Positions 42,226 to 50,451 of a DNA stretch of 64,000 nucleotides are shown piece after piece; within the stretch, counting starts at the first letter, position 1; each line of letters begins with the position of its first letter. The notes beneath the pieces were generated by a model. The model was given only the letters and a program-made list of their open reading frames with translations, had not been told where the DNA came from and made no database searches. A program made the translations under genes and the position numbers. The stretch comes from Abditibacterium sp. (GTDB lineage: Bacteria; Armatimonadota; Abditibacteriia; Abditibacteriales; Abditibacteriaceae), in contig JAUJNG010000002.1 of NCBI GenBank assembly GCA_030448265.1, forward strand, positions 248,001 to 312,000. The letters run 5' to 3'.

Positions 42226-42825
42226 ATGTCATTAGAAAGAATGGGATGGAATCAGCCGGTTCAACCCAAAGATGGCGATGAAGGGCAACCCGACGAAGGA
42301 ACACCGGAGGTTTTCAACGAGCAAGAATATTGGGTTCAGACCGAAAAAAGGGGAGAAGAACGCGAGAGAGGAGTCCAAGAACTGCTGCTGAGGATTGATT
42401 ATGAAAAGCTGAAACAAGAAACTGCACAGGAACTTGGGCAAAAAGGGCTTTACGCCAAGAATGAATACGAGCATTTCTTGATTCCGAATTACACAATAAT
42501 AGAAGGCATCATCACACGCAGAAAAGTGGGGCGCCATCTGAAGCAACTGGCTGAGCAGCTACAAGGGTCAGAAAAAGAGTTGGCTTTAGATCTGTCGAGC
42601 GACTCTTTCTTGCGGGCCATTTATCTGAAGGATCAATACGAACAAGAGGCCAAGCAAGAGGACAGAGCGATGGAGCGCCATAACGGAGAACCAACGGTTC
42701 GCAGCAGCCTTAACGCCTGGGAAATCCTTCATCGTTTCGGCATCATTGATAATGAAGAATACGAGAATGAAAAGCGTGAAGCCTTAGGTCTTCTTGAAAC
42801 CGAATCGGGCGACACACAACCGTAA
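42226..42825 (+). CDS. Unknown charged protein heading the CARF operon
   Basis: 199 residues, rich in Glu/Lys/Gln, mostly helical. Distinct segment: NEYEHFLIPNYTIIEGIITR; the C-terminus has SLNAWEILHRFGIIDNEEYE. No family recognised, no signal peptide or membrane segment. It is divergent from cmr1 (about 150 bp apart) and the first gene of the plus-strand set with three CRISPR accessory genes. A CRISPR-linked role is inferred only from position. Confidence 0.75.
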   Translation: MSLERMGWNQPVQPKDGDEGQPDEGTPEVFNEQEYWVQTEKRGEERERGVQELLLRIDYEKLKQETAQELGQKGLYAKNEYEHFLIPNYTIIEGIITRRKVGRHLKQLAEQLQGSEKELALDLSSDSFLRAIYLKDQYEQEAKQEDRAMERHNGEPTVRSSLNAWEILHRFGIIDNEEYENEKREALGLLETESGDTQP

Positions 42826-42864
42826 AAGAGTGCAGGCCGGCGAAGGGTGAAGAAATAATAGATT

Positions 42865-43824
42865 ATGATTACCAAACCCGCCGGTCGTGAAATGCTCATT
42901 GCCACTGTCGGCTTGTCCCCGCAGGTCGTGACGCTGGCCCTGGATGAACTGCTGTCGCGCGGCTTCTCAATTCGCCGCGTTCTGATCGTTCAACCGACAG
43001 AGGCGACCGAAGGTATCAAAGCCTCTCTCGACAGGCTTCGCGCCGAAGTCTCTGGCTATCGGGACAAATATGGCATCACCTTCGAGTTCTGTCTCTTCGA
43101 GGGCGAGGACGGCTACCAACCTGCCGATACGCTCGATAAGCGTGATGCCGAGGTCGTGCTCCAAACCCTCAACCGCGAAATCAAAAAGGCGAAAGAAGCC
43201 GGCTGGCGCGTTCATCTCTCGATTGCGGGCGGACGCAAGGTCATTTCGGCTTTTGGCACCATTGCGGCGCAGTTTCATTTCGACGCAGACGATTGTTGCT
43301 GGCACGTTGTGGAAGGCACCCAAGCCGACCGATTAGCGATGCATCCCGCTCCCAATGAACACGTGATTCTGGTGGATGTGCCTATTCTCTCCTGGAAGCT
43401 CTGGAAGCGGGTCATCGCCGGTTCGCTGTCGTTGAGCCTGACCGAAGACCCTATCCAGACCGAACAATTGCTGCGCCATCTCGAAGCCAACGTCGAGCGG
43501 GCACACAGGCTGCGCGACTTTTTCTACAAGGAGCTAAATTACACTGAGCAACGCGTTCTGGCACTTTTGGCATTGAAGGGACTGCGAAACGAGCAACTTG
43601 AAGAGCAACTGGGGTGCAGCGTCAAGAACAAGGTGACTGCGATTTCGCAAAAATATGGTGACTTCATAAAAACCGATGTGGACGACCGGCGACTCATCGC
43701 CGATTTCCAGCAAATCATGCTGGCACTCGATTATCAAGGGAAGTTGCCCGATCTGACGCCCACCGGAGCGGAAAAGAAAACGGGGTCTGCAACGGCCAAA
43801 AGGAAGAAACGCCAAATTCCCTGA
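42865..43824 (+). CDS. CARF-domain protein of the Cas_NE0113 type with C-terminal HTH
   Basis: 319 residues. The N-terminus, MLIATVGLSPQVVTLALDEL, and the middle VHLSIAGGRKVISAFGTIAA match the NE0113 family of CRISPR-associated Rossmann-like proteins, related to CARF ring nucleases. The C-terminal ~100 residues (EQRVLALLALKGLRNEQLEE) look like a winged helix followed by a basic tail (KRKKRQIP). It could sense or degrade cyclic oligoadenylate, or regulate transcription. It lies 39 bp after the unknown gene. Confidence 0.75.
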   Translation: MITKPAGREMLIATVGLSPQVVTLALDELLSRGFSIRRVLIVQPTEATEGIKASLDRLRAEVSGYRDKYGITFEFCLFEGEDGYQPADTLDKRDAEVVLQTLNREIKKAKEAGWRVHLSIAGGRKVISAFGTIAAQFHFDADDCCWHVVEGTQADRLAMHPAPNEHVILVDVPILSWKLWKRVIAGSLSLSLTEDPIQTEQLLRHLEANVERAHRLRDFFYKELNYTEQRVLALLALKGLRNEQLEEQLGCSVKNKVTAISQKYGDFIKTDVDDRRLIADFQQIMLALDYQGKLPDLTPTGAEKKTGSATAKRKKRQIP

Positions 43825-43937
43825 AAAGTGGGACTTATAGTCAGCCTTTTTTGGCCACGTCTGTCAAAATCAAGCAGGGATTGAAATGAAGGTGCCCTTA
43901 TGCACTTTCGATGACCTTTATCTGGGAGTGAACACTC

Positions 43938-45263
43938 ATGGCTATTGTTTTGGCGGGGTTTTTGGGGTCGCCTGGAAGAGCTTTTCCAGACACACCGCAG
44001 GGGTATCGAGACGCGCAGTATCAATTCAAAGGAGAAGAACCTCGTAAAGCCAACTTCTTTTCAATTGCGCTCCGCGAATATTTGAACGATAATGGCCGAT
44101 CCCCAGAGCGATGGTTGATTCTGGGGACGGACAAATCCATCTGGGATGCTCTTTACCAAGCCGTTCCCGAACACAAACGTGACGAACCATTTAAGGAAGT
44201 TTTAGAAGAGGTAGCTGATGCGGCCCGCGAAGGTGTCACGAGCCAAGACCTTCTCGACCGTTGGGGTGCCCAGCTTTCCCGATTGCTCAAAATTGAAGTC
44301 GTTTGCTGCTTAACCGGCAACGCCGAAGAGGAAAGTGAGCAAACCAAAGTCTGGAGCGCGATGGAGCAGCACGTTAAGCAGGGCGATGAAGTTATTTTTG
44401 ACATTACACATAGCCTGCGCCATTTCGCTGTTATCTCGACATTCTCTGTGATGTTACTCCGCGAGTTGCGCGGCATCGAAAACGTGGATTTCTACTACGG
44501 CGCTTTAGAACTCACTTCCGGCGAGATTTCACACGTCATTCACATTCCGATTTGCGAGCAGCTCTCCAAGGCCAGCCAGGCAATTGCAACGCATAAGCTG
44601 ACTGGCGACTTTCGCAGTTTGGGCCAGTGCCTGAAGGTGTCAACAAATTTCGATGATCGGCTGGAAAAAGTAGCTTACGCCGATGAGTTGAACCGACCTG
44701 AAGAAGAATTGGCTCAACAACTTCTGGATGAGATGCCAAACGCTCAGAACTTTTTGGGCGATGTGTTGAAGCCGCGTCTAAAACAATCGCTGGAATGGGT
44801 TGCCGGCAAAGGTCTTGACAGACAATATCGTCAAAAGGCTCAAGCGGCTTTCGACTGCGGTCAATACTTTAAAGCCATAGCCTATTTATACGAGGCCATG
44901 CTCATGGCTCAGATGTATTTTCTCAATAAGGAGCGAAAAGATTATCTGGATCATGGTCAACGCGAAATTGCCAGGAAAGACTTGAAAGATCGCAAAACGT
45001 ATCAATCCCTTTTTCCAACACAAATCAAATTGGCTCTCGATACTTACTATCAGATTGAATTCCTTCGCAATGCCGTTCTTCATGGCACAGAAGCGGAGGG
45101 GAGGCCGCAAAGCCCCGATGTAGAGCGCGCGATTAGACATGCACCTGTCCTTATCGTCATGCTTCAGAACGGATTTATTTTGTTTGACGAACTTGCGGGT
45201 TTGGCTGACAAAGAAAATCCGCTCTCTCTTTGTCCACTTCCTCCAACTGATCAATTTCCATGA
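43938..45263 (+). CDS. csx1: CARF-HEPN RNase of the Csx1/TM1812 group
   Basis: 441 residues. N-terminal CARF-like Rossmann domain: MAIVLAGFLGSPG, then VIFDITHSLRHFAVIS (the DiTHs.R motif of the TM1812 family). The C-terminal helical HEPN domain has the RNase motif Rx4H at Arg377-His382 (RNAVLHG). Cyclic oligoadenylate made by Cas10 is expected to activate its RNase. GGAG ribosome site before ATG 43938. It overlaps csx15 by 4 bp. Confidence 0.85.
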   Translation: MAIVLAGFLGSPGRAFPDTPQGYRDAQYQFKGEEPRKANFFSIALREYLNDNGRSPERWLILGTDKSIWDALYQAVPEHKRDEPFKEVLEEVADAAREGVTSQDLLDRWGAQLSRLLKIEVVCCLTGNAEEESEQTKVWSAMEQHVKQGDEVIFDITHSLRHFAVISTFSVMLLRELRGIENVDFYYGALELTSGEISHVIHIPICEQLSKASQAIATHKLTGDFRSLGQCLKVSTNFDDRLEKVAYADELNRPEEELAQQLLDEMPNAQNFLGDVLKPRLKQSLEWVAGKGLDRQYRQKAQAAFDCGQYFKAIAYLYEAMLMAQMYFLNKERKDYLDHGQREIARKDLKDRKTYQSLFPTQIKLALDTYYQIEFLRNAVLHGTEAEGRPQSPDVERAIRHAPVLIVMLQNGFILFDELAGLADKENPLSLCPLPPTDQFP

Positions 45264-45652
45264 AAATCGTCAACTTTTCTCACGCCGTCTCGCTCGAACA
45301 AATCGCTCAGTTGCGCGAAAACTTCGACTTGGAAGTAACTGTTGAAAATGTAATTGGCGTCAAAACCGACCTCGACCTCGCGCAACCCTTGGGGCCACAG
45401 GTGGTGACTTTGGTAGACGCGGTGGGCTGGGGGCGGGCTGATTGGGAAACGACGCCTGCGTTGGTGATTTTGCCCAGCCACCCCGACATCGCTGTTTTGG
45501 TGGCCGCCGAGATCGAGGGGCGCAGCGGGCATTTGCCCGATGTGTTGCGCCGCAAACCAGTCAAAGACGAAAAAAGTGGGATGACGCGCTTTGAGGTTGT
45601 GGAAATCACTAACCCTTATGCTCATCGTAATGAGGCGCGGCGGCGTGACTGA
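45260..45652 (+). CDS. csx15: CRISPR-associated Csx15-like protein
   Basis: 130 residues beginning MKIVNFSHAVSLEQIAQLRE, followed by VTLVDAVGWGRADWETTPAL and EGRSGHLPDVLRRKP. These match the pattern of Csx15 (NFSHpl...q, lPg...A..l.aelhGR.G..P), related to small ring-nuclease-like proteins of type III loci. It may degrade or sequester the signal produced by Cas10. Translationally coupled to the Csx1-type gene. Confidence 0.75.
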   Translation: MKIVNFSHAVSLEQIAQLRENFDLEVTVENVIGVKTDLDLAQPLGPQVVTLVDAVGWGRADWETTPALVILPSHPDIAVLVAAEIEGRSGHLPDVLRRKPVKDEKSGMTRFEVVEITNPYAHRNEARRRD

Positions 45653-45655
45653 CCA

Positions 45656-45692
45656 AATTTCCCAGTTAAACGGGAATTTTTTCCCGTCAAGA
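45656..45692 (+). terminator. Terminator after csx15
   Basis: TTTCCCAGTTAAACGGGAA hairpin followed by TTTTTTCCC, directly after the csx15 stop. It ends the CARF operon. Confidence 0.8.
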
Positions 45693-46143
45693 CCAAAATT
45701 CTGCGGGTAAAATTTCCAATGTCTCCAATCGCAACGAGTGAAGCGGCCCGAGACAGAGAGTATGGAAAAAGATTTCCAAAGATTTTGAACCATTGCATCT
45801 AATCCGCGTTAACGCTCCCGATTCGCCCGAATCCACAGGCATTTCATACCCTGCCTCTCTTTTATTTTGGACAATTCGCCGACCTCTGGCCGAATTTGCT
45901 CCACCGCTCCTCACAACCCTCTTTTATTAGCCCGCTTCACTGCGGGCTTTGCCAGGCGCTCAGGCGCGTTGGCTGTTCCTTGACAATCTCATAATGAAAC
46001 TGGTTTTCCAACAGCACGGTTTGACTCCCTTGCGCCGACACGACTGGTGATTGGCACAATGCCTTTCTCCTGTCGCGTCGCGGTTTATTTTTCGCCGCTT
46101 CGACCCAAGGCTCTGGCTTTGAGGCCGCAAAACCCCTCGGCGA
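45693..46143. other. Intergenic region with a second hairpin
   Basis: No supported gene. An AGCCCGC-TTCACT-GCGGGCT hairpin with TTTG tail lies at 45929-45950. The rest has only short frames. The VWA-like gene promoter should be near the right end. Confidence 0.4.
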
Positions 46144-46164
46144 ATGCTTGCAACAGGAGAAACC

Positions 46165-46881
46165 ATGAAAAGCAGTTCGTTCCTTTCCTGCCGCCCCATG
46201 TGGGCGGCAGTGGTCGTGTTTGGTGGGCTTGCCCTCTGGTCACGTCTCAGCGCCCCCACGACACCCGTCACCGTCATCGCCGGACTCGATGCTTCCCGCA
46301 GTGTGCGCGTCCCGCTTCGTGGCGGCGGCAGTCTGCTGGGAAGTTGCCGCGCTTCCCTTGCCGACCTCGCAGGCCGTCTCCACCCTGGTTTCGACCACTT
46401 GATGGTGGCCCGCGTGGATCGTCAAACCAAGGAGTTCTTCGATGAAAGCGCTCCTGAAGGCACCGAAGCGTTCCTGCAAACGATGCTCGATCACACTCAG
46501 ACACCACCGATGATTGACGGCACTCTGCCCGCGACCTTCTGGACGCTGGCGGCAAAACGCGCAGCGTCACCAGAGTTGGCTCCTGGTGCGGGAGTCGCCG
46601 TTGCCTTCCTGGGCGATGGCGACATCGACGACTTCACCGAGGCCGCGCGCCAGGAGATTCGCGCGGCGGCCCGCGCCCTCGCCGCCAACAAGCGTGTGGT
46701 GTCGGTCGAGTTCTTCGGGATCAATCCCAAGAACTGGGAAACGATCCGCAAGTTGTTCGCTCCGCTCGGTGAGCGGCTGCGACTTCATCCTCCCCAGGAG
46801 ATGGAACCCAACGAACTGGTGAGGCGGCTCGAAGCCGCCCGCCATGCCGCGACCGCTCCGGCAAACACCCCACGTCCCTGA
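46165..46881 (+). CDS. Membrane-anchored VWA-like protein
   Basis: 238 residues from ATG 46165 (AGGAG ribosome site). A single N-terminal hydrophobic segment (MWAAVVVFGGLALWS) is followed by a von Willebrand A-like fold: VIAGLDASRSVR (DxSxS metal-site pattern), ATFWTLAAKRA, VAVAFLGDGDIDDF. It lies between the CARF operon and CRISPR array 1, upstream of a coiled-coil membrane protein. This pair resembles plasmid or conjugation accessory genes rather than cas genes. Confidence 0.65.
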   Translation: MKSSSFLSCRPMWAAVVVFGGLALWSRLSAPTTPVTVIAGLDASRSVRVPLRGGGSLLGSCRASLADLAGRLHPGFDHLMVARVDRQTKEFFDESAPEGTEAFLQTMLDHTQTPPMIDGTLPATFWTLAAKRAASPELAPGAGVAVAFLGDGDIDDFTEAARQEIRAAARALAANKRVVSVEFFGINPKNWETIRKLFAPLGERLRLHPPQEMEPNELVRRLEAARHAATAPANTPRP

Positions 46882-46892
46882 CACCCAACCTG

Positions 46893-46930
46893 CTTGTGCT
46901 TTCCCTGTGGCCCGCGCCACAGGGGAAGCA
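46893..46930 (+). promoter_or_regulatory. Strong hairpin between VWA-like and membrane genes
   Basis: GCTTTCCCTGTGG and CCACAGGGGAAGC pair around CCCGCG. No T tract follows. It could attenuate transcription or stabilise the mRNA of the downstream gene. Confidence 0.6.
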
Positions 46931-46995
46931 CCAATCTGTGCCCACGGCTTTTCAACGATTTATATTCCCCAACAGGGGAAACCAAGGAGAAAGTC

Positions 46996-48642
46996 ATGAA
47001 CAAGCACAGTTCCCCCCAACAGCCGCCGGTCGTCCTCAACGGACACCACAACGGCAACCCTGGCATCATCGTCCCCAACCGGCTCACCAAGCCGCAGGGC
47101 CAGCGTCATGCCTCCGAACAGGCGCCATCGCCGCATCCGGCGCCGCAGCCCAGCCTGGCCGCTCGTCAGGCGACCCAACCGCACGCGCCACGCGAAGCCC
47201 GACTGGGACACGCGGGCGAAAACGATCCCCTGCCTCCCCCACTCGATGAGGAAGGATTGCCCAAAACTCGCCCCATCGTGTTCATCTCGCCGGTGCCGCC
47301 CTCGCAGCGCCCCGCCAAGGACACAGCGCGCCAGCGTGTCATCGAACGCCTGGAACAGCACTTTCCGGTGCGCGCTCCCGAACTGGAAGCCGACCTGGAT
47401 GAAGGCGTGCAGGCCGCTCGGCAGCGCCACCTCGACCTCGAACGCATCGAGTGGGAGCGCGTGGCGTGTGAAAACGCCGAGATCCAGCGGCGCAACATCG
47501 CCATTGAAACGCGCCGCGCCGCATTGGAAAGCGAACGAGACGCGACTCTCAAACCCGATCAAGACCGCCTGCTGACGTTGCAGGAAAGACTTGCCGAAGT
47601 CAACGGGGTCGCAGGAACGGCAGTGGCCCGCGCGCACGGCCTCTTCGACCCAGCGCGCGTTGAAGTCGAAACCGTTCGCAACTCGATGCGAATGCCGCTC
47701 GCGGCTCTCGCGGGACGGCTCGGCCTGCCCTTCGTGCCCTCCGACGAAGGTTGGGGCGAAGACTTCGCTCGCTGGACGGACATCGGTTCCGGTGCGCTGT
47801 TCGGCACCTCCCTTGGGCTGGTGGGCGGTCTCTTCGAGGCCTCGGCGCTCAAGTCGCTTCAACCTGGCACCCTGGCGATGTGGCTGGTGACGATGGGGCT
47901 GGGCGCTGTCATCGCGGTGGAAGCGAGCCGCGCCCTCGTGGGCGATGCGGCGCGGCTCAGCGAAGCGCGCTGGCTGGGACTGTCGTTCAAAGGCTGGGCG
48001 CCCGCTCTGGTCAAGACGGTGTTCACGACGGCGGCGGTGCTGGTCATCTGGACGGTGGTGGATGGTCAGGGCATCATGAAACTGGCGTCGCTCCACGCTG
48101 CCAACTCCGGTGGGGGCGGCGTGGGTGCGCTGGTGACATTGGCGGCGGGCGCGGCGGCGGCAGTGCCTTTCGCGGCGTTCGCCCTGGTGCGCGGCGCCCG
48201 TCAGGGCCGTCTCAACGGAGTGAAACTCCTTCTCCAGTCCGCTCAGGAAGACGATCTGCGCGAGCGTCCTGAAGTGGCACCGGCTCTGGAAGCGGTGAGC
48301 CAGGTGTGCGAGATTGAGCGGCAGGCAGACGTGGTGCGGCAGCGCATCCTCCAGACTCAGGCTCCCTTCGACGCCGAGATTGCACACCTGGCGTCGCAGG
48401 TGCGCGAACCGCGCTTCGCGCTGAGCGATGAGGCTCAGCAGCGCCTGCGCCGCTCACACGACGAGTGGGCCAAAGCGTTCGCCACCTGGAAAGAGTCGCT
48501 GGCCGAGTTGATCCAGGAAGTGGAACCCCTGGGGCAAAACCGCCGCTCCGCCGTCCAGGGCGAGCGCACCGGCCAACTGAACGGCCCGCGTCAGGGACTT
48601 CTGACCCGACTGAGCAACTGGTGGCGTCGTCTGCGTCGTTGA
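46996..48642 (+). CDS. Coiled-coil membrane protein
   Basis: 548 residues from ATG 46996 (AAGGAG ribosome site seven bases upstream). A Pro/His-rich N-terminal ~80 residues is followed by a long coiled coil (about 120-210; LDEGVQAARQRHLDLERIEW), then four hydrophobic segments (about 270-410; GALFGTSLGLVGGLFEASAL, MWLVTMGLGAVIAV, VFTTAAVLVIWTVV, GALVTLAAGAAAAVPFAAFA) and a second coiled coil. No family recognised. It may be part of the element's transfer apparatus or an effector in the CRISPR neighbourhood; position alone cannot decide. Confidence 0.7.
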   Translation: MNKHSSPQQPPVVLNGHHNGNPGIIVPNRLTKPQGQRHASEQAPSPHPAPQPSLAARQATQPHAPREARLGHAGENDPLPPPLDEEGLPKTRPIVFISPVPPSQRPAKDTARQRVIERLEQHFPVRAPELEADLDEGVQAARQRHLDLERIEWERVACENAEIQRRNIAIETRRAALESERDATLKPDQDRLLTLQERLAEVNGVAGTAVARAHGLFDPARVEVETVRNSMRMPLAALAGRLGLPFVPSDEGWGEDFARWTDIGSGALFGTSLGLVGGLFEASALKSLQPGTLAMWLVTMGLGAVIAVEASRALVGDAARLSEARWLGLSFKGWAPALVKTVFTTAAVLVIWTVVDGQGIMKLASLHAANSGGGGVGALVTLAAGAAAAVPFAAFALVRGARQGRLNGVKLLLQSAQEDDLRERPEVAPALEAVSQVCEIERQADVVRQRILQTQAPFDAEIAHLASQVREPRFALSDEAQQRLRRSHDEWAKAFATWKESLAELIQEVEPLGQNRRSAVQGERTGQLNGPRQGLLTRLSNWWRRLRR

Positions 48643-48775
48643 TGGCCTTGAAACGGCGTTGCACCTCACCGGTGTAGCGCCGCTTCACGAGCGAAGTTGG
48701 CCGTTCATTCCAGACACCATTTCAAAACTTGTTCGCTGAGGTGAAAACGAAGGAAGCCAGGTTTCCTGAAACCTG

Positions 48776-48813
48776 AAAAGCCGCCGGAGGTATGCCTCCG
48801 GCGGCTTTTCGCG
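48776..48813. terminator. GC-rich hairpin terminator
   Basis: AAAAGCCGCCGGAGG-TATG-CCTCCGGCGGCTTTT is a perfect 15-bp stem with A and T tracts, separating the membrane gene from array 1 in both directions. Confidence 0.9.
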
Positions 48814-48835
48814 CTTTGAGAAGATTCTTGACAAA

Positions 48836-48875
48836 ACAGCCCGTCACGTTGAACGTGACGGGCTGTTTGTTTTTC
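48836..48875. terminator. Terminator abutting the distal end of CRISPR array 1
   Basis: AACAGCCCGTCACG-TTGAA-CGTGACGGGCTGTT followed by TGTTTTT. Its right arm and T tract replace the first bases of the terminal repeat. A near-identical hairpin occupies the same place in array 2. Confidence 0.8.
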
Positions 48876-49110
48876 GCACTCAAACGCGGGTTCATTTCTA
48901 CGCCGCCTTCCTTGGACTGGCCGCGGCCGCCTGCACGTTTCAATCCGCACTCCAACGCGGGTTCATTTCTACACTTCATCCTGCCCTCAGCCGCAACTTG
49001 TGGATGTTTCAATCCGCACTCAAACGCGGGTTCATTTCTACCCAAATTCCATGGGCAAAAGCGTGCTCGTAGAGGTTTCAATCCGCACTCAAACGCGGGT
49101 TCATTTCTAC
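48866..49110 (-). CRISPR. CRISPR array 1: four repeats, three spacers
   Basis: 36-bp repeats at 48866 (5' end degenerate), 48937, 49006 and 49075; spacers of 35, 33 and 33 bp. In the transcribed (minus) orientation repeats begin GTAGAAATGAACCCGCGTT and end GTGCGGATTGAAAC, with CCGC/GCGG able to pair and the ATTGAAAC end expected as crRNA 5' tag. The degenerate repeat is at the left and the leader at the right, so transcription runs leftward. The repeat at 48937 has one substitution. Confidence 0.97.
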
Positions 49111-49394
49111 AGCATAGCCCTTGGCGCTAAGCCCTGCAAGGTCAAAAAGAGGCAAAATCGCTAACCTGTTTTTCAGGGCAGTGCCATACAACCTTTTAGC
49201 CGCGACTTTTAAACACCACAGGCGGCTCTGATAGCAAGCCTGGCAATGACACAACCTCAAAAGCGCTAACCTCCCGCTCACTGGGCCTTTTTCGAGGTTA
49301 GCGCTTTTTTCACACGCGAGAAGCCATGCTTCCACACGCGGCGCGACGAGGTTAGCGCCTTTTCGCATCCTAAGAGTCGGGTTTAACTGAGGCT
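49111..49394 (-). promoter_or_regulatory. CRISPR leader 1 (also upstream region of cas6)
   Basis: This is a diverged copy of 52395-52680, starting with agcatagcccttggcgctaa right after the last repeat. It has four copies of GGTTAGCG or its complement (49159, 49262, 49294, 49348); the middle two form a hairpin AGCGCTAACCTC...GAGGTTAGCGCT. It must drive array 1 leftward and probably cas6 rightward. The core promoter was not fixed. Confidence 0.75.
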
Positions 49395-50372
49395 ATGGAA
49401 TTTCCGGTGCGATGGGCGACCTGGCGCGTCACGACGCGGCTTCGCAGCGAGATGCGCTTATCGCATCATCCAGGCTCGCGGGTGGCCGGAGCGCTGGGGC
49501 GGGCGTTGCGCGAAGCGCATTGTTCGCGGGAAAGCAGCAGCCTCAACGAGCCGCTCTGTCCCAGCAACCAGCCCGCGTGTGGCCGGTGGCCGCTTTGCGT
49601 TTATGGCGAATTGATTCGCACTCAGACCCTGACGGCAAACCAGAAACGGCGCGATGTGCCACGTCCGCTTATCGTGAGTCTGCTCGACGGCGGGCGCGAG
49701 CGATACCGAGCGGGCGAATCGTTCACCTTCGACATCACGCTGATGGGCGCGGCGATGGCACGGTTTCCGGCAGTTCGAGAAGTGATTGGTTGCATGGGGC
49801 AAACCGGTCTGGGCGACGATTACGACTCCGGTTGGGGTCGTTTCGAAGTTGAAAGCGTCCGCCCGCTCTCTGGCGCGCGTCCGGCACCGGTGGCGATGAA
49901 TTGTGAGACGGCGATGCCCCTACAATGGAATGCCGTGCTGGAGCGCGCCGCCGGATTACGGGGAAAATTGCTGCGCCTCCACTTCGTGCGGCCCTTGCGC
50001 TTGCTCAGGTCGGGCACCGATCAAGAGAACCCACCGCCGCTCCTTATCGAAGAATTTGATTTTCTCCCTTTCTGGCTGGCACTGAGCCGCCGCCTCAAAG
50101 ACCTCGCTTATTTTCATGGCGAAGGCCCAGCCCAACTCCCGTTTCTCCAGGCTGGAGCCATTCGGACTGTCGGGCGCAATCTACGGTGGTGGAGAGCCAT
50201 GCGCTATTCGGGAACGCAGGAGTGCGAACTTGATGCTTCCGGTTTGCTCGGCACGCTTGACATCGAAGGCGATTTCGAGCCTTTGCTGCCGTTTCTGGTG
50301 GCCGGAGAGTGGCTTCACGCGGGCAAAAACACCGATCTGGGCGACGGGCGTTACGAACTTTCGCCCCTGTGA
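49395..50372 (+). CDS. cas6: CRISPR pre-crRNA endoribonuclease Cas6
   Basis: 325 residues of the larger Cas6 type (Cas6 PF10040-like). Features are an early Arg/His-rich helix (MRLSHHPGSRVAGALGRAL), a CPSNQPACGRWPLCVYGELI cysteine group, TGLGDDYDSGWGRFEVESV, and the C-terminal GEWLHAGKNTDLGDGRYEL, which matches the conserved glycine-rich end G...h.Gk.t..G.G.Y. It cuts the repeat transcript to give crRNAs with the ATTGAAAC tag. Transcribed away from array 1, followed by cas1 and cas2. Confidence 0.85.
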   Translation: MEFPVRWATWRVTTRLRSEMRLSHHPGSRVAGALGRALREAHCSRESSSLNEPLCPSNQPACGRWPLCVYGELIRTQTLTANQKRRDVPRPLIVSLLDGGRERYRAGESFTFDITLMGAAMARFPAVREVIGCMGQTGLGDDYDSGWGRFEVESVRPLSGARPAPVAMNCETAMPLQWNAVLERAAGLRGKLLRLHFVRPLRLLRSGTDQENPPPLLIEEFDFLPFWLALSRRLKDLAYFHGEGPAQLPFLQAGAIRTVGRNLRWWRAMRYSGTQECELDASGLLGTLDIEGDFEPLLPFLVAGEWLHAGKNTDLGDGRYELSPL

Positions 50373-50383
50373 TAATTCCCTGC

Positions 50384-50412
50384 AAAGTGGGAAGTGATTC
50401 CCACTCTGAGCG
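50384..50412 (+). terminator. Small hairpin between cas6 and cas1
   Basis: AAGTGGGAA-GTGA-TTCCCACT forms an 8-9 bp stem without a long T tract, so it may only partly terminate transcription. Confidence 0.45.
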
Positions 50413-50451
50413 CAGTGTTTTTCTCAAGCTGATATGCGGAGAGAAACGCTC

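Noticed and set aside
46960-48387. 475-aa minus-strand frame
   Set aside because: Antisense to the coiled-coil membrane protein, which has a strong ribosome site and clear membrane segments.
48792-49130. Frames of 112-119 aa over array 1 and similar ones over array 2
   Set aside because: They translate the CRISPR repeats (periodic FNPHSNAGSFL-type peptides) and are artefacts.
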